NCBI GenBank assembly: GCA_003599345.1
Contig: QZJP01000022.1
Location: 1-33,452, forward strand
Origin: Bacillota bacterium
GTDB taxonomy: Bacteria > Bacillota > Sulfobacillia > UBA995 > UBA9673
DNA length: 33,452 bases
Direction: 5' to 3'
The notes under the pieces were generated by a model, which had not been told where the DNA came from, did not search any database, and saw nothing but the letters and a program-made list of their open reading frames with translations. Made by a program: the position numbers and the translations under genes. Shown in pieces: positions 26,294 through 33,452 of the stretch (positions within the stretch are counted from its first letter, which is position 1; every line of letters starts with the position of its first letter).

Positions 26294-27794
26294 CGTCCTC
26301 GGAGCGATGACCCCACTCACCGTCCCCACCACCGCCCTTGAGGAAGTCCCGGTACCGGACCAAGTTGGCGAGGGCGCGCACCGCCCGGTCGGGGGTCTCG
26401 AAGGTCGGTAGGCCGCTGTCCTCCAGTATCCGCCTGCCGGACCGAACCACGTCGCCGGCGAGGATGACCGTGAGGAGCGGCTTCGTCCCTGCCCGCTCTG
26501 ACGCGCGCCGGTAAGCGTCGGCCACAGCCCGCCCCAGTTCCTCGACGTCCAGGTACAGGGTGGGGACAGTGATCATGATAAGAGCGTCGACGCCGGGGTC
26601 GGACAGGAGCAGCTCGACGGCCCGGGCGTGTTGCTCCACCGTTGCGGCCGCCGTCATGTCGCAGTGTCCCTCCGGGCGGCACACGGAGGCGAAGGGTGGA
26701 AGCAACCTAACCAATGCCTCGCGGGTCTCCCGCGAGACCGTCGCCAGCCGGAGAACCTTTCCCGCGCCGCCCCCGGCGGCCAGGAAGTCCATGCAATACG
26801 CGCCGGGACCGCCGGCCTGGGTAGCCAGGAAAACCCTGGGCCCCGACGGCGGCAGCCTATCGAAGGCCTGCAGAGTGTCCGTAAGCTCGTCGGCGCTGTC
26901 GACCCTCACTATACCGTGGTCACGGAAGGCAGCCGAGTAGACCCGGTCGGACCCGGCCATCGACCCGGTGTGCGAGTGAGCCGCCTCGCTTCCTTGAGCC
27001 GTACGCCCGACCTTTAGGACGACGACCGGCTTCGCGCGGGCGACGCGCCCCGCCGTCCGGACGAAGTCACGGGCTTTCTCGTGGCCTTCGAGGTAGACCC
27101 CGACGACCCGGGTCAGGCTGTCCCCGTCAAGGTAGTCAAGAAGCTCTATCAGGTCCAGGTCAGCCATGTTACCGAGGCTGCAGAACTTGCTCACGCCGGC
27201 CGGCGCGGGCTGGGCCGACCACCTGGCAACCATCCACGCCCCGAACGCGCCGCTCTGTGAGACCATCGACACCCCGCCGGCCCGTCGGCGCGTGCCTTGA
27301 ATGAAAGTCGTGTCGAGGCGGTTGGCGTTGTCGATGATGCCTACGCAGTTGGGGCCTATCTCCCGGACCCCGTATCTCCGGCAGATGCCGAGAAGGGCCT
27401 CCTGCCTCGCGCGGCCCTCGGGCGTACCCGTCTCGGCGAATCCGGCGGCGGTGGTGATCACCCCGCGGACGTCCCCGCGGGTCCTGAAGCGGTCCTCAAG
27501 GTCGGGAACCACGTGCTCGATAGCCGCGGCAGGCGCAGCTATCACCACCAAGTCCACCCTCTCGGGGATTCCGGCCAGGGCCCGGTGGCCGGGGTAACCG
27601 GCAACCGGCGCTCCGTGGGGGTTGATGGGAAATACCTTGCCTGGGAAACCCGCGTCGGCCATGTTGCGGACAATCTGATGCCCAGCCTTGAGGGGGTCGG
27701 AAGAGGCCCCTACGATAGCGACCCCCTCGACGCCCTCGAAGAAGACCTCGGCGCCGGAGCTACCCACCACCAACCTTACCCCCGTCTCCCTCAT
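26286..27794 (-). CDS. ADP-forming acyl-CoA synthetase alpha (CoA-binding/CoA-ligase) subunit
   Basis: VAIVGASSDPLKAGHQIVRNM...GKVFPINPHGAPVAGYPGHRAL...EIGPNCVGIIDN...SMVSQSGAFG...AAHSHTGSMAGSD (candidate phospho-His region). The 5' end overlaps the upstream gene; the exact start (27794 ATG or a GTG/TTG around 27765) is uncertain. Confidence 0.92.
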   Translation of the reverse strand: MRETGVRLVVGSSGAEVFFEGVEGVAIVGASSDPLKAGHQIVRNMADAGFPGKVFPINPHGAPVAGYPGHRALAGIPERVDLVVIAAPAAAIEHVVPDLEDRFRTRGDVRGVITTAAGFAETGTPEGRARQEALLGICRRYGVREIGPNCVGIIDNANRLDTTFIQGTRRRAGGVSMVSQSGAFGAWMVARWSAQPAPAGVSKFCSLGNMADLDLIELLDYLDGDSLTRVVGVYLEGHEKARDFVRTAGRVARAKPVVVLKVGRTAQGSEAAHSHTGSMAGSDRVYSAAFRDHGIVRVDSADELTDTLQAFDRLPPSGPRVFLATQAGGPGAYCMDFLAAGGGAGKVLRLATVSRETREALVRLLPPFASVCRPEGHCDMTAAATVEQHARAVELLLSDPGVDALIMITVPTLYLDVEELGRAVADAYRRASERAGTKPLLTVILAGDVVRSGRRILEDSGLPTFETPDRAVRALANLVRYRDFLKGGGGDGEWGHRSEDDE

Positions 27795-28704
27795 CGGGTC
27801 CGCCCGCGGCCCCACACAAGGCCTTCAGCCGTGCCCAACGCATCTCGGCCTCGGCCTGCATATCGGCCACGCTCTCCTCCGTCAGGTGAGCGAACTTCCG
27901 GAGGGAGCCCACAAACTCGCGGAGCGGTCGTGGCTTGGGAACGTCCCGCGTGAGCCTGAACCGGCCACGCTCGACCTCGAAGAGAGGATAGTAGCGGGTA
28001 AGCACGGAGAGCCGAGCCACTTCAAGACTCCGGTCCGGCGGAAACCCCCACCCGTTCACACAAGGATTGAGGACATGGATGTACGCCATCCCGTCGCGGA
28101 CCTCGGCGGCCTTCCGGACCTTGCCGACCAGGTCGGCGAGAAAACCGGGTGACGCCGTGGCTACGTAGGGCAGATCGTGCATGGCCATGATCATGGGGAA
28201 GTCCTTCTTGCGCTGGGCCTTTCCCCCGCGGGCGGGTCCGACCGGCGTGGTCGAGGTCCACGACCCCTTCGCGGTCGAGCCCGACCTCTGGAACCCCGTG
28301 TTCATATAGCCCTCGTTGTCATAGCAGATGTAGATGATGCGCTCGCCCCGTTCGGCCGCGCCGGACAGGGCCTGGAACCCGCAGTCCACCGACGCGCCGT
28401 CACCGGCGAAAGCCACGACGTTGACCTCCCGGCCCTTGCGCTCGCAGCCGAGCCTGATCCCCGCCAGCATTGACGCGGTGTTGTCAAGCAGCGGGAAGAA
28501 CACGGGGCATCTGGTGCCGGTGGTCCGCTTCCACCCGACCACCCCCACCCCACCCATGCACCCCGGAGGAATGGCCAGAATCGTGTTGGCGCCCAGAACC
28601 TTCAGCACGGTGCGCAGGGTGAGTTCGACGTTACAGCCCACGCAAGCAGAGATACCGGGGGAGAGAACGTCTTCGCGCTCTGCCAGGTAGTCGATGAAGT
28701 TCAT
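27760..28704 (-). CDS. 2-oxoacid:ferredoxin oxidoreductase, beta (TPP-binding) subunit
   Basis: CVGCNVELTLRTVLKVLGANTILAIPPGCMGG...VVAFAGDGASVDCGFQALSGAAERGERIIYICYDNEGYMNTGFQRSGSTAKGSWTSTTPVG; ATG at 28704 overlaps alpha stop (ATGA). Confidence 0.93.
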   Translation of the reverse strand: MNFIDYLAEREDVLSPGISACVGCNVELTLRTVLKVLGANTILAIPPGCMGGVGVVGWKRTTGTRCPVFFPLLDNTASMLAGIRLGCERKGREVNVVAFAGDGASVDCGFQALSGAAERGERIIYICYDNEGYMNTGFQRSGSTAKGSWTSTTPVGPARGGKAQRKKDFPMIMAMHDLPYVATASPGFLADLVGKVRKAAEVRDGMAYIHVLNPCVNGWGFPPDRSLEVARLSVLTRYYPLFEVERGRFRLTRDVPKPRPLREFVGSLRKFAHLTEESVADMQAEAEMRWARLKALCGAAGGPDEGDGGKVGGG

Positions 28705-29897
28705 CGTCCCCGCCCTCCCGAAAGCCACACCGTCGGGCAGGTGGCGGTCCCCCCGCGGCGCGAGGCCTCAACGACTGTCCGGACCGCCTTCGTCATGAGG
28801 TCCACGGTAAGGTCCTCTCCGCCCAAGCCGCCGACGAAGGCGACGGAGGGCACGGGCCTGCCCAGGTCCGACAATGTGGCCCGCAGCTCCTGGTGGATGA
28901 TTCCGGTGCCCCATCCGAAGGACACGTTGCGGTCCACAACCCCGAAGCCGCGGAGGTCCTTGAGAAGTCTGAAAAGCTCTGTAGCGGGCCAAGGACGGAC
29001 AGAGCGGACTTTCACCAGCCCTACCGGCACCCCGCGGTCCCGGGCCTCATCGACGGCCACACGGGCCGCGCCGGTCATGGAACCCAAGGTGACCAGAGCG
29101 AACTCAGCGTCGGCCAGGCGATAGGCGCTGACCGGCCCTCCCCAGTGTCGCCCGAACTTCCGGCCAAAGCTGGCATCGGCCTCCTTGATCACTTGGGCGG
29201 CCCGGCTCATGGCCAGAACCTGCTTCCGGCGGTATTCGGTCAGGAGAGCGCCCGGCGTAAGGGGGTCGACGGACATCGGGCGCTCGGGGTCGAGCAGGAT
29301 GTGCTCAGGCTCATAGCTGGAAGGCAAGTAGTCATCGACGTCACTCTGGTCCGGAACATCTACCCTCTCCGTCATGTGCGACAGGTAGAAGCCGTCGTAG
29401 CACACGTTCACGGGCAAGAGGACGCGCCGGTCCTCGGCGATACGAAAGGCCTGGATGACGGTGTCCAGGATTTCCTGGTTGTCCTCGACGTAGAGCTGCA
29501 CCCAGCCCGCGTCCCGCAGGGTCAGCGAATCCTGCGGCCCGCCCCACACTGTCTGGGGCGAAATCATCTCCCGGTTAACGATGACCATGACGATCGGCAA
29601 GCGGAGGGTGGGAGTCCGGAAGTAGGGCTCGTACATGAGCGAAAGGCCCTGGGAGGAAGTGGCCGTGAACGTGCGGCAACCGGTCAACGCGGCTCCCTGG
29701 AGGACGCTGAGGGCCGAGTGCTCGCTCTCGACCTCGCACAGGCTCGCGGTCAACTCGCCGTCGGCCGCCATCTGCGCCAGGTGCTCCACGATGGGTGTCT
29801 GAGGTGTAATGGGGTAGGCGGCTATCACGTCCGGCCGGCATAACTTGGCGCCGATGGCCGCGGCCTGGTTGCCGCTGAGAACCTGGACCGTAGTCAC
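28701..29897 (-). CDS. 2-oxoacid:ferredoxin oxidoreductase, alpha subunit
   Basis: VLSGNQAAAIGAKLCRPDVIAAYPITPQTPIVEHLAQMAADGELTASLCEVESEHSALSVLQGAALTGCRTFTATSSQGLSLMYE; GTG start at 29897 overlapping the upstream stop (GTGA). Confidence 0.94.
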   Translation of the reverse strand: MTTVQVLSGNQAAAIGAKLCRPDVIAAYPITPQTPIVEHLAQMAADGELTASLCEVESEHSALSVLQGAALTGCRTFTATSSQGLSLMYEPYFRTPTLRLPIVMVIVNREMISPQTVWGGPQDSLTLRDAGWVQLYVEDNQEILDTVIQAFRIAEDRRVLLPVNVCYDGFYLSHMTERVDVPDQSDVDDYLPSSYEPEHILLDPERPMSVDPLTPGALLTEYRRKQVLAMSRAAQVIKEADASFGRKFGRHWGGPVSAYRLADAEFALVTLGSMTGAARVAVDEARDRGVPVGLVKVRSVRPWPATELFRLLKDLRGFGVVDRNVSFGWGTGIIHQELRATLSDLGRPVPSVAFVGGLGGEDLTVDLMTKAVRTVVEASRRGGTATCPTVWLSGGRGR

Positions 29898-30811
29898 GCC
29901 CTCACCCCCTCCTCCACGAGGCTGAAGGCGTCGCGCGGGCACTCCGTGACACAGATGCCGCAACCCTTGCAGTAGGTCAAGTCGACGGCCACCCCTCGCC
30001 GGCTTCGCGGGGGGACGCCGGCGTTAAAGCTAACCGCCCCGACCGGGCAACTCACCACGCATACCCCGCATCCATTGCAGGCCTCGGCCTGCCACACCGG
30101 CCGGTGGGAACGCCATTCGCCCGTCTCAAGCACGTAGAGCTCGGTCCCGACCGGGGCCTCGTGCGGGCCGGTCTCGGGCCACTCGTCGATAGAGGCGGTA
30201 TCGCCGTCTTCCGAGGGGCGGGCGGCCGCTGACCCGCCGGAGCGGGGACTGAAGGTCCTGACCGCGTCGTAGCCTCGCATCACGGCCTTGGCGTTCGACG
30301 GTCCGAAGGCCTGGGCCGCTCGCTCGGCGACATCGGACACGACCACCCAGCCGGTGGCGCGGCAGAAAGCGCCGAGCATGACGGTGTTCGGAACGGCGCG
30401 GCCCAGGACGTCGAGGGAGATTCCTGTCGCATCCACGGCGGCGACGCTCGTGACGCCGGCCTTGACCGGCAGGAGAGAAGGCTCGCGCTTGGTGTTCAGG
30501 ACCAGGACCGAGCCTCCCGGCATGCCCTCGAAAACGTCGACCGCGTTCATCAGGGTCTCGTCGAGGACTACCACGCAGTTCGGATGGTAGACCTGAGTCT
30601 TGGGCCGGATGGGCTCCCCGCTGATGCGGACGAAGGCCGAGACCGGGGCGCCGCGCCGCTCGAATCCGAAGTACGGGATGGAGTTCGCGTACAGGCCCTG
30701 TCTCACCGCCGAGTGGACGATGATCTCAGAGGCCTTGACTGTCCCCTGCCCACCCCGGCCGTGTAGCCGCAGTTCCTTGGCTAGAGGCACCGCACATCTC
30801 CCCGGCTCCAT
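29894..30811 (-). CDS. 2-oxoacid:ferredoxin oxidoreductase, gamma-delta fusion (POR-gamma domain + 2x[4Fe-4S] ferredoxin domain)
   Basis: LRLHGRGGQGTVKASEIIVHSAVRQGLYANSIPYFGFERRGAPVSAFVRIS...; C-terminal CNGCGVCVVSCPVGAV...CKGCGICVTECPRDAF. Start either ATG 30811 or GTG 30790 (GGGGAG upstream of the latter). Confidence 0.92.
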   Translation of the reverse strand: MEPGRCAVPLAKELRLHGRGGQGTVKASEIIVHSAVRQGLYANSIPYFGFERRGAPVSAFVRISGEPIRPKTQVYHPNCVVVLDETLMNAVDVFEGMPGGSVLVLNTKREPSLLPVKAGVTSVAAVDATGISLDVLGRAVPNTVMLGAFCRATGWVVVSDVAERAAQAFGPSNAKAVMRGYDAVRTFSPRSGGSAAARPSEDGDTASIDEWPETGPHEAPVGTELYVLETGEWRSHRPVWQAEACNGCGVCVVSCPVGAVSFNAGVPPRSRRGVAVDLTYCKGCGICVTECPRDAFSLVEEGVRA

Positions 30812-30974
30812 CGAAAGGGTCTCGCCGAACGAGGCCGCCGGCGTGACGGCAATCGCGCATAGCCATCGCGCATACAGGAAGCGAAACCCCGTAGATTGAA
30901 AGGGACCTTCCGGTCGGCAGCCGGGCCTCCTTTGCGCCACGTTGCTCTACGAGGCCAACGATACTGCCACGTAA

Positions 30975-31039
30975 GAGCCGTCGAGTGGACACGGGGGAGC
31001 CGTCGGGCACATCACGCGAGAGCCGTCGGGTAGGTCACG
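30975..31039. promoter_or_regulatory. Three tandem about 20-bp direct repeats (candidate operator) in the divergent intergenic region
   Basis: GAGCCGTCGagtggacacgg (30975-30994), GAGCCGTCGggcacatcacg (30997-31016), GAGCCGTCGggtaggtcacg (31020-31039); perfect 9-mer cores spaced 22 and 23 bp. Confidence 0.6.
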
Positions 31040-31066
31040 AGGGCATGGCCCGAGAGGCGAAACGTC

Positions 31067-31954
31067 GTGGAGAGGACAACCGTCGTCACTGACAGCGTCG
31101 CAACTGTCCCTGAAACGCTGTGCCGGGACCTGGGCATCCTCGTGGTCCCGTTGACCATCGAGCTTGACGGCGTCGTCTACCGCGACGGCGTCGACCTCGC
31201 GCCGGACGACTTCTACGCGAGGATGAGGACGTCCAAGCTTCCTCCTCGGACGTCGCAACCTTCTCTAGGCGCCTGGCTCGAGAAGTTCAACGAGGCGGCG
31301 GCAGAGGCCGACCGTATCCTCTGCTTGACCCTGAGCGCCAAGCTCAGCGGAACCTACTCCTCGGCCGTACAGGCAGCGACAATCTACAGTGAGGAATCCC
31401 CTCCCGGCCGGTTCCGCCCTCCCCTTCACGTCATCGACACGGGCCTTGGCACCGTGGCCGAGGGCTGGGTGGTTATCGAGGCGGCACGGGCCGCCCGTTC
31501 CGGCGCTCCGTTCGAGGACGTCCTCGCCCGGGCCAGGGCCGTGATGGCCAGAGCCAAGATACTCGTGGCCGTCGACACCATGGAGTACCTGGCTAGAAGC
31601 GGGCACGTACCCAGGCTTGTGGCCTCCACCACCGGACTGCTTGGCCTCAAGCCCCTCATCAAGTTCCGCGACGGCGACGCCGTCTCGGCGGGCGTGGCCG
31701 CAAGTGTCGAACACGCGTACGACGTGATGCTGCGGCGGCTTAGCGAAGAGCGCCGGCGGGTCGAATCGGAGGCGAGGAGAAGGGCTCGCCTGCACGTGGG
31801 CGTCATGCACGCCGGAGCACCCGTGCGGGGCGCCGAGCTTGCCGAGCTCGTCCGGAGACTCGAGCCCGACGAGCTGCTCATGACCGGCTTCACTCCCGTC
31901 ATGGGAGCTCACGCGGGCCCGGGGTTGTTCGGCGTGGGCTACTTCGCTGAGTAG
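31067..31954 (+). CDS. DegV family protein
   Basis: TTVVTDSVATVPETLCRDLGILVVPLTIELDGVVYRDGVDLAPDDFYARMRTSKLPPRTSQPSLGAWLEKF...LTLSAKLSGTYSSAVQAA...VIDTGLGTVAEGWVVIEAA...GLLGLKPLIKFRDG. Confidence 0.95.
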   Translation: MERTTVVTDSVATVPETLCRDLGILVVPLTIELDGVVYRDGVDLAPDDFYARMRTSKLPPRTSQPSLGAWLEKFNEAAAEADRILCLTLSAKLSGTYSSAVQAATIYSEESPPGRFRPPLHVIDTGLGTVAEGWVVIEAARAARSGAPFEDVLARARAVMARAKILVAVDTMEYLARSGHVPRLVASTTGLLGLKPLIKFRDGDAVSAGVAASVEHAYDVMLRRLSEERRRVESEARRRARLHVGVMHAGAPVRGAELAELVRRLEPDELLMTGFTPVMGAHAGPGLFGVGYFAE

Positions 31955-32102
31955 GGGGCCCGGGCCTCGCGACTTATCCTTGTGATAGGCGAGAATCCCG
32001 GCCTTGGGAAACAGGAAGACTCCCATCAGCGTAGTAGTTTATAGAAAGCGTCCGGTACTGCCGCTCCCACGTGGAGGCGGGACCAGTGACGATGACTCGG
32101 TT

Positions 32103-32188
32103 GCCGGAAGACACTTTCTTGGGTAGTCAAGCTGGAGGACCGGCCAGCGTGAGGCCCTGGGGCCCACGCTGGTTTGCTGTCTTCCGGC
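32103..32188. other. Nested inverted repeat (possible structured RNA)
   Basis: Outer arms GCCGGAAGACA (32103-32113) / TGTCTTCCGGC (32178-32188) are perfect 11-bp reverse complements; inner hairpin CCAGCGT (32144-32150) / ACGCTGG (32166-32172). Confidence 0.5.
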
Positions 32189-32275
32189 GGCGTCGGTGGA
32201 GATGGGGTGACAACCCGGGGAGGCGTGGTTAGACAGGAGAAAGACAAGCGGCACACGGGAGAGGAGGGGAGATGA

Positions 32276-32527
32276 ATGTCGCAACCGGCCGTTCTCAAGA
32301 CCAAGCTCAAGGCGGAGGAACGCGAGATCCAACTAGCCGGCCGCCCGGCAGTCCGGAAACAGATGCCGACGTGGGAGCTACTCGCCGGGCTGACCCTTCT
32401 CGTTCTGGGCCTGGCCTTCTTCGCCCGGGCGTTCACCGGCTCGATACGTTTCGTCCTGCTGACGGCTTGGATGGTCGGTGCCGGTGTAGTGCTCGCGTTT
32501 AAGACCAATTTCGCATGCCCAAGATAG
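32276..32527 (+). CDS. Small membrane protein of unknown function (about two TM segments)
   Basis: MSQPAVLKTKLKAEEREIQLAGRPAVRKQMPTWELLAGLTLLVLGLAFFARAFTGSIRFVLLTAWMVGAGVVLAFKTNFACPR; GAGGAGGGG directly upstream. Confidence 0.6.
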   Translation: MSQPAVLKTKLKAEEREIQLAGRPAVRKQMPTWELLAGLTLLVLGLAFFARAFTGSIRFVLLTAWMVGAGVVLAFKTNFACPR

Positions 32528-32690
32528 TTCTTTGTTTCACAAAGTACATAGACAGCCGTGCGACTGTACGTAGAGATGTCCACGGGGGTCTTACGCGGGC
32601 GTGCGATATGACGATTAGGTAAGCTATAGGGGCCTCGGTTTACGATCGGCCCCGGTCACCTCATATTTCCCCGCCATGCCGGCCCGTACC

Positions 32691-33452
32691 TCAGCCCTGG
32701 CTCCGGTCCAGCCGTTCCAGAATGGCCCGGACGAACCGGTACGCCGAGTCCATGGCCCCTCCAGGCAACGAGTCCATCTTATCCACCGTGTCGGTAGGCA
32801 GGTGCCAATAGGGAGCCCGGCCTCTCTCATCCAGGCATATGATGGTGATTGCGGGCACGCCGGCGAGAATGGCGTCGGACATCTCCGTCACGCCCCCCGC
32901 TAACCCCCCGGGGCGGGCACCCCACTGGGGGTGCTCGGCGGCGACCTCCCCGGCGAGTCTCCGGAGGCCGGGGGCGCTCCACAGCGGGATGACGAACCCC
33001 TCCTTGGTCCCCCACGCCGGTCGCCCACAACCCAACATCTCAAAGACCACCGCTCTCGGCTCGCGCATCTCCGAACGGTGACGAGCGAAGAACGCTTTGG
33101 CCCCCTCGTGCAAGGCTTCCTCGGAACCCGAGCACAGGCACCAGACCCTGGACTTGACGAGGGGTTTCGCCGCCAAGTCCTCCGCCAGCGTGAGGACGAG
33201 CCCGGCCCCGGTGGCGTTGTCGTTGGCTCCGGGGGTCGGCGGCGTCAGCTCCGCCTGTAGGGTGAGCAGGACCAGAAGGAAGGCCATGGCCGCCGAGGCT
33301 CCGGAGGCCGCCCAGGCCCAGGGCCACCCAAAGACCATTCCGCCCGCGTAGAGCACGACCTGACCCAGGAACGCCGCGAAGGCCGCGGTCGAGAAGAGGC
33401 GGTAGGCCTTCATCCATCCCGGCGTGCTGAAGATGATGGGGGTGCGCTGCGA
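32691..33452 (-). CDS. M28-like zinc peptidase with transmembrane segments, N-terminus beyond window edge
   Basis: The frame continues upstream of the ORF-track ATG as SQRTPIIFSTPGW-MKAYRLF...; contains PGANDNATGAGLVLTLAEDLA, VVFEMLGCGRPAWGT, TEMSDAILAGVPAITII, YWHLPTDTVDKMD, typical of M28 metallopeptidases. Confidence 0.75.
   Translation of the reverse strand, partial: SQRTPIIFSTPGWMKAYRLFSTAAFAAFLGQVVLYAGGMVFGWPWAWAASGASAAMAFLLVLLTLQAELTPPTPGANDNATGAGLVLTLAEDLAAKPLVKSRVWCLCSGSEEALHEGAKAFFARHRSEMREPRAVVFEMLGCGRPAWGTKEGFVIPLWSAPGLRRLAGEVAAEHPQWGARPGGLAGGVTEMSDAILAGVPAITIICLDERGRAPYWHLPTDTVDKMDSLPGGAMDSAYRFVRAILERLDRSQG

Noticed and set aside
30880-30960. Possible sigma-70 promoter (TTTCAA...TGTATG on minus strand)
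   Set aside because: Poor match and non-optimal spacing; not supportable without a mapped start site.
30726-31010. 94-aa minus-strand ORF / possible leader peptide upstream of the BMC operon
   Set aside because: No recognisable domain; runs through the iteron region and overlaps POR gamma in another frame.
32529-32543. CTTTGtttcaCAAAG hairpin after the small membrane protein as a rho-independent terminator
   Set aside because: Only a 5-bp A/T-rich stem with no following T-run; insufficient.
32026-32583. 185-aa minus-strand ORF over the intergenic region and small membrane protein gene
   Set aside because: Composition is not protein-like and it is antisense to a better-supported small ORF with a strong Shine-Dalgarno.
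1-33452. CRISPR arrays, tRNA/rRNA genes, transposases
   Set aside because: None recognised by eye; the tandem similarity in 3-15 kb is explained by HyuA/HyuB paralogs.

Overview
High-GC 33.5 kb window. From about 30.8 kb down to position 1 almost everything reads on the minus strand as one long co-directional block with many ATGA/GTGA stop-start overlaps. In transcription order the block contains five parts. (1) A bacterial microcompartment (BMC) locus: 2-oxoacid:ferredoxin oxidoreductase (gamma-delta fusion, alpha, beta), ADP-forming acyl-CoA synthetase alpha and beta, BMC-H shell protein, class V PLP aminotransferase, BMC-P (EutN/CcmL) vertex protein, BMC-T tandem shell protein and a dihydropyrimidinase/hydantoinase-type amidohydrolase. 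(2) A two-component system: a cupin-PocR-LytS/YesM-type histidine kinase and a YesN-type response regulator. (3) An ECF transporter: fused A-A' ATPase and T, with the S component about 12 kb further on. (4) A hydantoinase/oxoprolinase cluster with four HyuB-like and two HyuA-like genes plus an Asp/Glu/hydantoin racemase. (5) A tungsten/molybdenum aldehyde:ferredoxin oxidoreductase module: a MoaD-like small protein with a GG C-terminus that is absent from the ORF track, a 4Fe-4S protein and AOR (truncated by the window edge). Divergent or flanking genes are degV, a two-TM small protein and a partial M28 peptidase. The main hypothesis is a BMC for cyclic-ureide/amide (hydantoin-like) catabolism. 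Its two presumptive cargo enzymes (amidohydrolase and aminotransferase) share an N-terminal domain. Energy would be conserved through POR plus ADP-forming acyl-CoA synthetase rather than the classical aldehyde dehydrogenase/PTAC/ADH core, none of which is present in the window. All identifications come from reading motifs by eye; no database search was possible.
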